From positions 1-64,000 of the forward strand of contig OMWK01000001.1 of the NCBI GenBank assembly GCA_900314745.1: a stretch of DNA of 64,000 nt, in the 5' to 3' direction. Below the pieces are notes generated by a model, which ran no database searches, was not told the origin of the DNA, and was given only the letters and a program-made list of their open reading frames with translations. This DNA comes from an uncultured Eubacteriales bacterium. GTDB taxonomy: Bacteria; Bacillota; Clostridia; Saccharofermentanales; Saccharofermentanaceae. This document shows, piece by piece, positions 20,610 to 30,254 of the stretch (its first letter is position 1; every line of letters starts with the position of its first letter). The translations under genes were made by a program, and so were the position numbers.

Positions 20610-21941
20610 TTATTCTGTCTTGCCGCTAACTTCCTCATCCTTTTCCTCAACCTCAGGAAGCACGTGAATGAGGACCTTTGATATCCACCTGTCCTCCACG
20701 TGAAGTACCTTGATAGAGAGGTTCTTGTACGTGATGATTGGCTTTTCGCGGTCTTCAGGCACCCTGTCGAGGTTCTGGATGACGAGGCCTGCGATGGTGT
20801 CGTACTCGTCCTCGTCGAACTCGATGTCGATGAGATCCTCGAGGTCCGAGAGCGTCGTGTCGCCCGCGACGATGAGGTCTCCGTTAGAGAGCCTTATGAG
20901 GTTCTGCCTCTCCTCGTCGTCGAACTCATCAGTGATCGAGCCTACAAGCTCCTCGAGCATGTCCTCGATCGTGCATATGCCCATGGTTCCGCCGTACTCA
21001 TCGACGATAACCGCCATCTGAATTCCGCCCTTCTTCATCTCGCTGAAAAGTGACGATATCTTACGTCCTTCGTGAACAATGAGAGGATCTCGCATGAGTT
21101 CGGAAAGATCATACGTGTCCTCCCTCACTCCGAGAAGGTCCTTGATGTGAAGGATTCCTATGATGTTGTCGATCGTGCCGCTGTAGATCGGGATTCTGGA
21201 GAAGCGCTCGCCGGTCGCGACCTTAAGCGCATCCTCATAAGAGGCATCATCGGGTATAGCGACGATCTTCTTCCTGTGCGTCATGACCTCGGAGACCTCC
21301 GTGTCGTTGAACTCGAAGACGTTGTCGATCATCTCCCTCTCGGTATCCTCGATATTGCCGCTCTCGGAACCGACATCTACCATCATCCTGATCTCTTCCT
21401 CGGTAACTTCCTTGTCCTTCTCGTTGGGATCGATCTTAAAAAGTCTCAGCATCAGGTTGGTTGAAGCCGTGAGGAACTTTACAAAAGGATTGGTGATAAT
21501 GCCGAACGCCCTTACGACGCCGTATGCCCTGAACGCCCACTTCTCGGGGTTCTTCTGGGCTATGCGCTTCGGGACCAGTTCTCCTAAGACAAGCGAGAAA
21601 TACGCCAGCACGATCGTGATGAGCACCGTAAACACGGGCACGGGCCACTTTCTTATGCTGTCGGGATCGACTATAAGTGCGAGCCTTCCCGCGAAGTTAT
21701 TCGCAGCGAAAGCGGATGACAGGAAGCCCGCGAGTGTTACGCCTACCTGAATGGTCGCGAGGAAAGTTCCGGGGTTGTTGAGGAAGACAAGTATGCGCGA
21801 TGCATTCTTATCGCCGTCCTCCGCGAGCTTTCTCATCTTCGTGTCATTTAAGGATATGACTGCCATCTCTGTCCCGGAGAAAAAAGCATTCACAAGGACA
21901 AAGAAGATTACAACCAGAAGATCAAATATCAAGTCACCCAT
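20610..21941 (-). CDS. CNNM/CorC (hemolysin C) family membrane protein with CBS domains
   Basis: 443 residues. An N-terminal DUF21/CNNM membrane domain (about 1-190, roughly four membrane segments, with NAFFSGTEMAVISLN near the start) is followed by a CBS pair (about 205-335; VMTHRKKIVAIPDDASYED, EYGGTMGICTIEDMLEELVG) and a C-terminal CorC/HlyC domain (about 350-430). Relatives are linked to magnesium/cobalt efflux or Mg homeostasis, with CBS domains sensing nucleotides. It starts 12 nt after gatB without a clear ribosome site, so it probably depends on coupling to gatB. Hemolytic activity is not implied. Confidence 0.88.
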   Translation of the reverse strand: MGDLIFDLLVVIFFVLVNAFFSGTEMAVISLNDTKMRKLAEDGDKNASRILVFLNNPGTFLATIQVGVTLAGFLSSAFAANNFAGRLALIVDPDSIRKWPVPVFTVLITIVLAYFSLVLGELVPKRIAQKNPEKWAFRAYGVVRAFGIITNPFVKFLTASTNLMLRLFKIDPNEKDKEVTEEEIRMMVDVGSESGNIEDTEREMIDNVFEFNDTEVSEVMTHRKKIVAIPDDASYEDALKVATGERFSRIPIYSGTIDNIIGILHIKDLLGVREDTYDLSELMRDPLIVHEGRKISSLFSEMKKGGIQMAVIVDEYGGTMGICTIEDMLEELVGSITDEFDDEERQNLIRLSNGDLIVAGDTTLSDLEDLIDIEFDEDEYDTIAGLVIQNLDRVPEDREKPIITYKNLSIKVLHVEDRWISKVLIHVLPEVEEKDEEVSGKTE

Positions 21942-21953
21942 ATATTCAATTCA

Positions 21954-23387
21954 TTATTCGGCGAGGAGCTTCTCGAGAAGATCCTTAACGGTCTTGGGAT
22001 CAGCCTTACCCTTAAGCTCCCTCATGGACTGACCGATGAGGAACTGGATATTCTTAACATTTCCGGCCTTATACTCATCAACGGCCTTGCCGTTCCCGGC
22101 GATGACCTTCCTGATGGCGGGCTCGATAGCAGAAGCATCGGATACCTGTGCAAGACCGTTGATGTCAGCGTACTCCTCGGGATCGACATTCTCTTCGAAT
22201 ACGGCCGTGAGTATCTTCTTGCCGCTCTTACGGTTGATCTTGCCGTCGTTAACCATCTTGATTATCGTACCGAGCTTGTCTCCGTCGAACTCCTTATCCT
22301 CAGGCGTTACGCCCTCGTCCTTATAGAGCTTCAGAAGATCCGTGAGTATCCAGTTAGCAGCATCCTTGTAGTTGCCGCACTTGGCACCTGCCGTCTCGAA
22401 TACCTTAACAACGGTTACGTTGCCCGTGATGATGTCTGCATCGTATTCAGTAAGACCGAGCTCACTTACATAGCGCTCACGCTTCTTGTCGGCAAGCTCC
22501 GGAAGCGCCTTCCTGACACTTTCGAGGTATTCCTCAGAGATAACTACCGGCATCAGGTCAGGATCCGGGAAGTACTTATAGTCCTGAGCATCCTCCTTGG
22601 ATCTCATCGCATATGTGTACTCCTTCTCGTCATCCCATCTTCTCGTCTCCTGGACGACTTCGCCGCCGCCCTCGATGAGGTCGATCTGACGCTCGCACTC
22701 GTACTCGATAGCGCGCTCGATTGCCTTGAACGAAGCGATGTTCTTCATCTCGGTTCTTGTACCGAACTTCTCCTGACCTCTGGGCCTTACGGAGAGGTTT
22801 ACGTCAGCTCTCATGGAACCTTCCTGCATCTTGCAGTCGGATACGCCGAGATACTGCATCGTGTCCTTGATCTTATTGAGGTAAGCAATAACCTCCTCAG
22901 CCGATCTGAAATCAGGCTCGGAAACGATCTCGAGAAGCGGAACACCGCATCTGTTGAAATCGACCTTGGTCATGCCCGTCTCCTCATCGTGAACGAGCTT
23001 GCCTGCATCCTCCTCCATGTGGATCTCGTGGATGCCTATGGACTTCATCCCGTTCGAAGTCTGAATATCCACATGTCCGTTCCTGCAGATAGGAAGGTAC
23101 AGCTGTGATATCTGATAAGCCTTTGGAAGATCGGGATAGAAGTAGTTCTTACGGTCGAACTTGTTGTTCCTCGTAATCTCGCAGTTAAGTGCAAGTCCCG
23201 CCTTAACAGCGAATTCGACTACCTTCTTATTGAGCGTAGGAAGTGTTCCGGGCATACCGGAGCAGACTTCGCATACGTGTGTATTGGGTGCGCCTCCGAA
23301 CTTGGTGGAGCATCCGCAGAATATCTTTGATTCGGTCGAGAGCTCGCAATGAACTTCAAGACCTATGACCATCTCATAATCTTTCAT
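21954..23387 (-). CDS. gatB: Asp-tRNA(Asn)/Glu-tRNA(Gln) amidotransferase subunit B
   Basis: 477 residues from the ATG at 23387, which overlaps the gatA stop by one base (TGATG) and follows GGAGGG by 6 nt; an in-frame GTG lies one codon upstream. GatB recognises the misacylated tRNA and activates its carboxylate. Visible features are VIGLEVHCEL, CEVCSGMPGTLP with zinc-binding Cys, YFYPDLPKAYQISQ, RTEMKNIASFKAI and the helical YqeY-type tail that contacts tRNA. With gatA and gatC it forms the trimeric transamidase that supplies Gln-tRNA (and often Asn-tRNA). Confidence 0.97.
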   Translation of the reverse strand: MKDYEMVIGLEVHCELSTESKIFCGCSTKFGGAPNTHVCEVCSGMPGTLPTLNKKVVEFAVKAGLALNCEITRNNKFDRKNYFYPDLPKAYQISQLYLPICRNGHVDIQTSNGMKSIGIHEIHMEEDAGKLVHDEETGMTKVDFNRCGVPLLEIVSEPDFRSAEEVIAYLNKIKDTMQYLGVSDCKMQEGSMRADVNLSVRPRGQEKFGTRTEMKNIASFKAIERAIEYECERQIDLIEGGGEVVQETRRWDDEKEYTYAMRSKEDAQDYKYFPDPDLMPVVISEEYLESVRKALPELADKKRERYVSELGLTEYDADIITGNVTVVKVFETAGAKCGNYKDAANWILTDLLKLYKDEGVTPEDKEFDGDKLGTIIKMVNDGKINRKSGKKILTAVFEENVDPEEYADINGLAQVSDASAIEPAIRKVIAGNGKAVDEYKAGNVKNIQFLIGQSMRELKGKADPKTVKDLLEKLLAE

Positions 23388-24841
23388 CACTTGCCCTCCC
23401 TGCTTAATCTCTCATAGGCATATGCGAATCCCATGAGTGTCTGCTCGTCAAAATGCCTGCCGATGATCTGCATTCCTACGGGAAGTCCTTCCGAAGTAAG
23501 TCCGCAGGGAACGGAAATCGCGGGAACACCGACGATGTTGATAAGTACCGTGCATATGTCGCCAAGGTACATCTTAAGAGGATCGGAAAGGCTCTCCCCT
23601 GCCTTAAGAGCAGCCGTAGGAGCAACGGGACCTATAACGGCATCGTACTTCTCAAAAGCCTCATCGAAAGCCTTCTTGATGAGTGCCTTAGCCTGCAGTG
23701 CCTTGTTGTAGTATGCGTCGTAGTAACCCGAACTAAGAACGAAGTTACCGAGCATGATCCTTCTTTTTACCTCGAGGCCGAAGCCTTCGGATCTGGATCT
23801 TATGTAAAGCTCCATGAGGTCATCAACGTCCTCGGGAGCATAGCCGTACTTGATGCCGTCGTACCTTGACAGGTTCGAGCATGCCTCGGCACAGCAGATA
23901 ATGTAATAAGTCGGGATAGCGTAATCCATGATGGGCATCGGGAATGTCTCAACTGTTGCTCCCGCCTGCTCCATGAGCTTTACGGCCTCCATTACGCGGG
24001 CTCTTACATCCTCGTCCATTCCCTCTGCAAAATACTGCTCGGGAAGTCCGATCTTCCTGCCCTTGAGATCGAAGTTCTTAACAGCCTCGAGATCGAGCTT
24101 GGAAGAATCAGCTGAAGACTGGTCCTTCTCATCCTGACCGCTTATTACGTTGAGCATGTAAGCCACATCGAGAGCGTCGCGGCCCATGGGACCGATCTGG
24201 TCGAGAGATGAACCGAATGCAACGAGTCCGTATCTGGACACCTTACCGTATGTGGGCTTAAGACCTGTGATTCCGCAGAATGAGGCGGGCTGTCTTATGG
24301 ATCCGCCCGTATCGGAACCTAAGGCTATAGGAGCAAGCTTTGCAGCTACGCAGGCTGCGGAACCGCCCGAAGATCCTCCGGGAACCCTGTTCTCGCCCCA
24401 GGGGTTGACCGTGGGACCGAAGTAGCTCGTCTCGGTCGTTGAACCCATGGCAAACTCGTCCATGTTGGTCTTGCCGAGGATTACCATACCCTCTTCCTTA
24501 AGCTTCCTTACCGCCGTCGCGTCATAAGGCGGGATGAAGTTATGAAGCATCCTGGATGCACAGGTAGTGAGCACCTTATCAGTGCACATATTGTCCTTAA
24601 CTGCTACGGGAACGCCGGCAAAAGCACCGGTAAGTTCTCCTGATGCGATCTTCGCGTCGATCTGCTCAGCGTCCTTAAGAGCATCCTCCTTACGCACCGT
24701 GATGTAGGAATTGTACTTGCCGTCCAGTTCCTCTATGGCGTCAAGGTATGCTCTGGTCGCTTCCACCGAAGTGGTCTTCTTGTCTTTGATGGCTTGACCG
24801 AGTTCAAGTGCGGTAAGCTTAATAATCTCGTTAGAATCCAT
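23387..24841 (-). CDS. gatA: Asp-tRNA(Asn)/Glu-tRNA(Gln) amidotransferase subunit A
   Basis: 484 residues from the ATG at 24841, which follows AGAGAGGAC; a longer in-frame start at 24880 lies inside gatC and has no ribosome site. GatA is the glutaminase. Its amidase signature is complete: AVKDNM carries the catalytic Lys, and GGSSGGSAACVAA with GSDTGGSIRQPASFCG provides the cis-Ser and nucleophilic Ser. Ammonia passes to GatB through a tunnel. It starts 16 nt after gatC and overlaps gatB by one base. Confidence 0.97.
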   Translation of the reverse strand: MDSNEIIKLTALELGQAIKDKKTTSVEATRAYLDAIEELDGKYNSYITVRKEDALKDAEQIDAKIASGELTGAFAGVPVAVKDNMCTDKVLTTCASRMLHNFIPPYDATAVRKLKEEGMVILGKTNMDEFAMGSTTETSYFGPTVNPWGENRVPGGSSGGSAACVAAKLAPIALGSDTGGSIRQPASFCGITGLKPTYGKVSRYGLVAFGSSLDQIGPMGRDALDVAYMLNVISGQDEKDQSSADSSKLDLEAVKNFDLKGRKIGLPEQYFAEGMDEDVRARVMEAVKLMEQAGATVETFPMPIMDYAIPTYYIICCAEACSNLSRYDGIKYGYAPEDVDDLMELYIRSRSEGFGLEVKRRIMLGNFVLSSGYYDAYYNKALQAKALIKKAFDEAFEKYDAVIGPVAPTAALKAGESLSDPLKMYLGDICTVLINIVGVPAISVPCGLTSEGLPVGMQIIGRHFDEQTLMGFAYAYERLSREGK

Positions 24842-24857
24842 GTAGTCCTCTCTAATC

Positions 24858-25145
24858 TCAGTCGAACGTCCTCGGTACAAGGATGGTCTCTTCGCTCTTC
24901 CTTGCGGCGTTGCTTATGATCTTATCTCTCATGTCGCCGTTGGTAACCTGATCCTCACGAACGACATTCGTCCTTCCGAAGACATGGCTCATCGGCTCAA
25001 CACCTGAAGTATCAAGCTCGTTAAGCTTATCTATGTAGCCCATGATGGAGCCCAAGTCCTTCATGGTCTTCTCCCTGTCCTCTTCAGACAGGCGGATACG
25101 GCCCAGTTTCTGAAGGTAATCGATCAGTTCACTCGTTATCTCCAT
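24858..25145 (-). CDS. gatC: Asp-tRNA(Asn)/Glu-tRNA(Gln) amidotransferase subunit C
   Basis: 95 residues, the normal GatC length. The helical N-terminus (LIDYLQKLGRIRLSEED), the LGSIMGYIDKLNELDTSGVEPM segment and the C-terminal region around LVPRTFD match the family belt that wraps GatA and GatB together. The start lies inside the end of the upstream lipoprotein gene (17-nt overlap), with GGAG a few bases ahead, so translation is coupled. Confidence 0.95.
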   Translation of the reverse strand: MEITSELIDYLQKLGRIRLSEEDREKTMKDLGSIMGYIDKLNELDTSGVEPMSHVFGRTNVVREDQVTNGDMRDKIISNAARKSEETILVPRTFD

Positions 25146-26535
25146 CAGACTCCGCCTCCTTCTTCTCTTTTATTAAGGAATCTCCTTCCTTCTTCCTGGA
25201 AAGATGCATTACGCCGATTGCTGCAAGGCCGATGATCGCCACGCCGCCTACTACGGAGAGCGAGATGAGAAGGATGTCGATAGCCTTATTGCCTGTGAGG
25301 CTTCCTACTGCGGAACCCGTTCCGGCATTAACACCTGTAGTCTCGGTCGTAAGTCCGAGTTCAGCGAGAGCATCATCTGTAGCAGGTGCAACCGTGGGTG
25401 CCGGAGCATATTCATCAGCAACGTAGAAATCGTACTCTTCGTTATTGATGGCATCGGAGATTATGAGGCTCATAGCCTCAACTGCGATCTGATCCTTGGC
25501 GCTCTGGGATACTTCGGTAGTGCCAAGATAAGCCAGAACAAAGTAACCGAAGTTGCTTGAGTAGATTACATCGATGTCGCCTTCCTGTCTGGATGCATCC
25601 CAGGCCCAGTTGGTGAAGGTCTCATCGAGAGATCCGTCATTGGGAACAGCGATGTCGCCATAGTCTGCAGTCTCGCCGTTTGTGTATGCGAGAGCAGCCT
25701 CTACCGTGAATGTGTCGAGGTCGCCTGCAGCCTCATCGAAAAGCGCATTTGCCGACTCTTCGGCAGCCGCGATCTGCTCTTCTGTTGCGCCCTGAGGGAC
25801 CTGATAGAGCGTGTATCTTACGTTAGGTACGGTGATCTCGCTCTCGTCGAACTCATAGTTATCAATGAAATCCTGAGTGTAGAGATCAGCCATGTAGTAG
25901 TTGACTATGGTCTGTCTGAAGGACTCTTCCGTAACGCCTTCTCCGTAGTAGATCGACAGATACTGATCTAGGGAGATTCCGGCAGGATCCGCATAAGTTG
26001 TCTGAAGGTTGGCGATTATCTCATCGATCTGAGTCAGCGTCTCAGCGGGAAGCTCAAGTCCCTTCTCTGCTGCGAGCTTGTTGATGATGAGGGAGCTCTC
26101 GAGCATCTGCTCGGAATAAGCTACGAAGAAATCACCGTAAGTACTGTACTGTGCCATCTCTTCGCTCATGCCCGTCGTATCGATAGCTGCGGACAGATCG
26201 ATAAAGCCTTCAGCCGTAGCGGGATAATAGTAGCCGGCATACTGGGTAAGCTCCGTAAACGTATCGACAAAGTAGAAATTGGACTCTGTCATGGATACGG
26301 GCTCGCCCTCGAAATAATACTGGTGATTAAGATAATTACCCAACTGGCTTCCGTAGATATCATCGAGTGTCTTGTCAGCGAGACTGACTGCATTAGGATC
26401 CGAGGATGATGCATCGGTCGAAGCAGGAACGCTCTCGGATGCTGAAGTTGCAACTCCGTCATTGGCAGTACATGCAGACAGAAGAAGCACGAGGGATAAG
26501 CCTGCGGCCATTGTTCTTAATTTAAATCTATTCAT
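25129..26535 (-). CDS. Lipoprotein with SurA/PrsA-like foldase layout and C-terminal membrane anchor
   Basis: 468 residues from the ATG at 26535 (GGAGAG, 7 nt ahead); another ATG five codons upstream is worse placed. The signal peptide ends in the lipobox LLSAC. A helical chaperone-like region (about 120-240) precedes a parvulin-like region with NWAWDASRQEGDI and FGYFVLAYLG. The C-terminus has a membrane segment (about 427-449) and a charged cytoplasmic tail, unusual for a lipoprotein because it would be anchored at both ends. It resembles the protein at 18980-20506 and probably assists folding of exported proteins. It overlaps gatC by 17 nt. Confidence 0.7.
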   Translation of the reverse strand: MNRFKLRTMAAGLSLVLLLSACTANDGVATSASESVPASTDASSSDPNAVSLADKTLDDIYGSQLGNYLNHQYYFEGEPVSMTESNFYFVDTFTELTQYAGYYYPATAEGFIDLSAAIDTTGMSEEMAQYSTYGDFFVAYSEQMLESSLIINKLAAEKGLELPAETLTQIDEIIANLQTTYADPAGISLDQYLSIYYGEGVTEESFRQTIVNYYMADLYTQDFIDNYEFDESEITVPNVRYTLYQVPQGATEEQIAAAEESANALFDEAAGDLDTFTVEAALAYTNGETADYGDIAVPNDGSLDETFTNWAWDASRQEGDIDVIYSSNFGYFVLAYLGTTEVSQSAKDQIAVEAMSLIISDAINNEEYDFYVADEYAPAPTVAPATDDALAELGLTTETTGVNAGTGSAVGSLTGNKAIDILLISLSVVGGVAIIGLAAIGVMHLSRKKEGDSLIKEKKEAESDGDNE

Positions 26536-26585
26536 GTTAGCACTCTCCATTCAACCCGTTATTGTATCATAAAGCTCAATATATC

Positions 26586-28385
26586 TCATCTGGCGGCAAT
26601 CACTATCGTATCGGTGTCCACGGGAGCGCTGTTGCTTACGGGATAGACTTCCATGCGTCCGGCCTCGATGACCTCCGTAACCGTCTGCTGTGTCCCGGGG
26701 TCAACATACGAGAATTCATATGTGCCGGGATGCGTGGAAACGAAGACCAAATCGCCGTTGGAGACCCACTCGCTCTCGGGATCCGTCGGATTGCTTATGC
26801 CCGTATACCATCCGGCTTCGACAGACGGCTTATAGACGAATACACCCCAGTAATCGCTGTACAGGCTCTGCTCCCTGTACCAGTCGATGTCATTCGCGAG
26901 GGTAAGGTTTCTGTTGACCTCGTAATCCGCATATTCGTCATCCACGCCGATATCGAAATGTATTCCGGTATAGCCCGGCATATAGATGAGTATCGCCGAA
27001 TAGTCCTCGGCGTAATCGCTCGTGAAGAAGGAATAGAACGCCTGTCCCCTGTAGGACATCTGCTGTCCGGTTACGGCATCGGATTTCCTGTACACCATGT
27101 TGATATTCATCGTCACCTCAGAAGCGACGAAGAAGAGCACTGACATTATGACGGCAGACAGCGCGAACACAGGTCTTCCGGTTGATGATAGAAGATTGAT
27201 CAGTATCGATACCACACAGGACACCATCAGCGCCCAGCCGAAGTAGCACAGGGACGAGGTCAGGTATCCTTCTGCATGAAGGTCTCTAACCCACATCTGG
27301 TAATTTGCCGTCATTGAATGGGGAAGGCAGAAGCTCATGGCGTAGAGGAAACCCGCGAGTCCCATAACAAGAAGGCGGATGTTGTCTTGGCCACGGGACT
27401 TGGCATCGCTGCTTCTTACCGACATGAAAGCCGAGAACATGACTCCTGCCGCGAGCAGTGCGAAAAGCAGTATAAAAGGCGTTGCGCAGATGACTTTAAG
27501 ACTCGTTAGAACATCGACATTATCGATGTCGTTCAGAGGGAAAAGAGCAAAAGTGAATGTGTTCCACGTATTCACAAAATCGCTGAAGTCACCGTACTCA
27601 TCGACGGCTGTTACCGCGACGGTGTCAACAACGTAGAGTATCTTCATCGCCTTGAGGATAACGAAGAAGAGAATTGCCGTAAGGGCATGCGTGAACAGGT
27701 TTCTTACGAAGATGAAGAAAGACTTCCGGCCGTTCTCCTTCCTGTCCCTATAGACGTAGCAAAGTGACAGGAGCGCATAGATGATGCAGGCCGTGATGAA
27801 GGGTTCGTAGACCGTCATGGACTCGTAGTAGAAGAATGCACTCAGCGCGAGGCGGATGCCGTTACGCTTCTCACCCTTATGCATGAGCCAGCAGTCGTAC
27901 AGGTAAAGTCCCAATATCATGAGCGACATTCCGTACATGAAGTCGAACGGATAGCACTCCATGAGATTGTGGTTTGTATCAAGCTGAACGAGTCCTGCGA
28001 ACACACCCACGAACAGGAAGCCGAACACGGGTCTTGTCTTCTTCGCGATCACATAACCCAGAAGGCCTACCGTGAACCAGATCGGCACCTGCTGAAGAAG
28101 CCAGATCGCAGTGTAGTTGCCGGTATGAAGTATGAAGAATCTGAATGATATGACGAGCGAAGACAGTATTCCTACCCTGCCTCTCGCGAACATGAAGTCG
28201 AGATTATGTCTGAACCATTCCGGGAATCCTGTCATTCTCGCGAACATGAATTCCTCGAATGAATCGTGACATCCGAGCACCTCATTCTTCAGGAAATAAC
28301 ACACGAGTACCGCCATCGAAGCGGCAAAGAAGGCCGTCAGCGCGGGCCAGATAAACTTCTTATCAGGCTTTGTCTTCAGATTCAT
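26586..28385 (-). CDS. Large multi-pass membrane protein, GtrII-like putative glycosyltransferase
   Basis: 599 residues with about ten to twelve membrane segments in the first 430, then an extracytoplasmic soluble C-terminal domain of about 165 residues. The first loop carries CHDSFEEF, an acidic patch where GT-C enzymes often keep catalytic Asp/Glu. There is no named signature I can assign with certainty. Its start overlaps a GtrB-like GT2 gene by 23 nt, and a GtrA homologue lies in the same operon. In Gtr systems GtrB loads a sugar on undecaprenyl phosphate, GtrA flips it, and a large polytopic Gtr transfers it, so this protein is the likely transferase. Confidence 0.6.
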   Translation of the reverse strand: MNLKTKPDKKFIWPALTAFFAASMAVLVCYFLKNEVLGCHDSFEEFMFARMTGFPEWFRHNLDFMFARGRVGILSSLVISFRFFILHTGNYTAIWLLQQVPIWFTVGLLGYVIAKKTRPVFGFLFVGVFAGLVQLDTNHNLMECYPFDFMYGMSLMILGLYLYDCWLMHKGEKRNGIRLALSAFFYYESMTVYEPFITACIIYALLSLCYVYRDRKENGRKSFFIFVRNLFTHALTAILFFVILKAMKILYVVDTVAVTAVDEYGDFSDFVNTWNTFTFALFPLNDIDNVDVLTSLKVICATPFILLFALLAAGVMFSAFMSVRSSDAKSRGQDNIRLLVMGLAGFLYAMSFCLPHSMTANYQMWVRDLHAEGYLTSSLCYFGWALMVSCVVSILINLLSSTGRPVFALSAVIMSVLFFVASEVTMNINMVYRKSDAVTGQQMSYRGQAFYSFFTSDYAEDYSAILIYMPGYTGIHFDIGVDDEYADYEVNRNLTLANDIDWYREQSLYSDYWGVFVYKPSVEAGWYTGISNPTDPESEWVSNGDLVFVSTHPGTYEFSYVDPGTQQTVTEVIEAGRMEVYPVSNSAPVDTDTIVIAAR

Positions 28386-29316
28386 TGAAGTTGATCCTCT
28401 CCTCTTCTACGACAAGAGGTCTGTTCATTATTCTCTCGTTGATATTAAGGATATATTCACCCAGGAATCCTATGAAGAACATCTGGACGGAGCCCAGAAT
28501 GAACATACCTATAGTTACGGGCGCCATACCCGCAGGGAAATCATTCCAGTTGCAAAGCTTGAGAATAAGGTATACGAGCGCTACCAGAATGCTTACGGCA
28601 GCTACGATACCGCCTCCGATCGTCGCGATTCGAAGACCGATCTTCGTGTACGAAGTGATGGACAGCATAGCCGTATCATAAAGCGTGTAGAAATTATTGT
28701 GCGTCTTTCCCGCTCTTCTCTGGGGCTGCTCAAAAGGGATCTTCTGGATCTTGAATCCGAGCTCACCGACGATACCCCTTAAGAAAGGCTTCGGATCCTT
28801 AAGGTCTCTCATGACGTCGACAAAGCTTCTGTCATAGAGGCCCGCACCCGTAAAATGCTCTATCTGCTCAACGTCGGAGAACTTCCTTATGAGCTTGTAG
28901 TAGATGCTTCTCAGAAAATAGATGAATCCGTTCTCCTTGGATGATGTCTTGACTCCGACGACGATCTTGTACCCCTTCTCCCACTCGTGAACATACTTCG
29001 GGATCATCTCGACCGGATCCTGGAAATCGCATGCCATCGATATCGTGCAATCGCCCGTCGTCTGAAGGATGCCGTAGTACGGGGAGTTGTTCTGGCCGAA
29101 GTTTCTCGCGTTGAATATGGCTTTGATCTTCCTGTTCTGTCCGCATATCTGACGGAGCCTCGGTCTCGTGAGGTCGCTCGAATCGTTATCAATGAACACT
29201 ATCTCGTAATCGTATTCCGGAAGGTCTTCAGCGAACATCTTAACCAGAGCCTCGGACATAGGTCCGACATTCTCTTCCTCGTTGTAACACGGGATAAGAA
29301 CACTTATCTTCTTCAT
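28363..29316 (-). CDS. GT2 polyprenyl-phosphate glycosyltransferase (GtrB/DPM1-like)
   Basis: 317 residues. The GT-A domain starts ISVLIPCYNEEENVGPM, continues with VFIDNDSSD and ACDFQDP (metal-binding Asp), and is followed by the GAGLYDRSFVDVMRDL and QPQRRAGKTHNNFYTLYD segments of the DPM1/GtrB branch. Two C-terminal membrane segments lie at about 230-255 and 265-290. Such enzymes transfer a sugar from its nucleotide to undecaprenyl phosphate on the inner face of the membrane. It overlaps the SDR gene upstream by 4 nt and the membrane protein downstream by 23 nt, with a GAGAGGAG ribosome site. Confidence 0.88.
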   Translation of the reverse strand: MKKISVLIPCYNEEENVGPMSEALVKMFAEDLPEYDYEIVFIDNDSSDLTRPRLRQICGQNRKIKAIFNARNFGQNNSPYYGILQTTGDCTISMACDFQDPVEMIPKYVHEWEKGYKIVVGVKTSSKENGFIYFLRSIYYKLIRKFSDVEQIEHFTGAGLYDRSFVDVMRDLKDPKPFLRGIVGELGFKIQKIPFEQPQRRAGKTHNNFYTLYDTAMLSITSYTKIGLRIATIGGGIVAAVSILVALVYLILKLCNWNDFPAGMAPVTIGMFILGSVQMFFIGFLGEYILNINERIMNRPLVVEEERINFNESEDKA

Positions 29317-30254
29317 ACGGAGAACTCCTCTCTATACCACTCCACTGTCTCTTTTATACCCTGCTCAAAAGTGTAATCCGGAGTAAATCCGGTATCCGCT
29401 TCAAGCGAAGCCGTATCGGCACAAAGATACATAACCTGTCCGGGATAATAATCCACTTCCCCGAAGCCTATCGGAAGCTTCGGATTAATAGCATCCCTGA
29501 TCGCGGTGATGTATTCGGACAGGGGTCTGACGCTTCCGGATCCCACGGGATATACCGCGCCATCCTTACCCTTTGTCGCTGCGAGGAAGAACGCTTTCGC
29601 CGCGTCCTTCGCATAAAGGTAGTCCCACATCTGCTCTCCCTTTGTGTAGGAAGCCTTCTTCCCCTCGAGCATGATACCGATTCCGCTCATGACCATCGTA
29701 TGAGCGCCGTCGTAGGGACCGTATACGCTTAAGATCCTGCACCACACGTGCTTCATCCCGAGCTTCTGCGCGAGAACTCTTGTCATCTGTCCTGCACAGA
29801 GCTTGCCGATGCCGTAGCCGTTTACGGGGAAGCAGGGCGTGTCGGGCGCGACCTTAACGCCGTCCTTAAGTATTCCGCATTCCGCCTGTGAACCTGCGCC
29901 GAGGAAAGTTTTGCACTTAAGTTCCGCTGCTGCCTTTACGGCATCAAGTGATGCCCTGATGTTACGAAGCTGCAGCTCCATGTCATCTCTTGACGCACCG
30001 TGCGTTCCGTCCCAAGAGAAATGGAAGAACAGGTCCGCCTCCTCGATACCCGATGTCTTAAGAACTTCAGGGAGCTCAATAATATCGTTAAGATCGAGCT
30101 CAACCACCGTGACGCGGTCGTCATCGGGAATGTTCATGAGCCTCGAAGAACCGGGGCGTGCGATGGCAACTACCTCGTAATCCTCCTTAAGAAGATATTC
30201 AATGGTCGCTACGGCGAGCATTCCGGTCGAACCTGTGACAATCGCGCGATTCAT
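29313..30254 (-). CDS. NAD-dependent epimerase/dehydratase (extended SDR), putative CDP-dideoxysugar reductase
   Basis: 313 residues. The N-terminal dinucleotide site (VTGSTGMLAVATIEYLLK), the active-site YGIGK (YxxxK) and a C-terminal sugar-binding part make it an extended SDR. In CDP-dideoxyhexose pathways such enzymes (abequose, paratose or YerF-type) reduce the 4-keto group last. Its place directly after the YerE-like TPP enzyme, with a one-base stop/start overlap (TAATG), supports that role. Specificity is inference; it could also be an epimerase. Confidence 0.75.
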   Translation of the reverse strand: MNRAIVTGSTGMLAVATIEYLLKEDYEVVAIARPGSSRLMNIPDDDRVTVVELDLNDIIELPEVLKTSGIEEADLFFHFSWDGTHGASRDDMELQLRNIRASLDAVKAAAELKCKTFLGAGSQAECGILKDGVKVAPDTPCFPVNGYGIGKLCAGQMTRVLAQKLGMKHVWCRILSVYGPYDGAHTMVMSGIGIMLEGKKASYTKGEQMWDYLYAKDAAKAFFLAATKGKDGAVYPVGSGSVRPLSEYITAIRDAINPKLPIGFGEVDYYPGQVMYLCADTASLEADTGFTPDYTFEQGIKETVEWYREEFSV

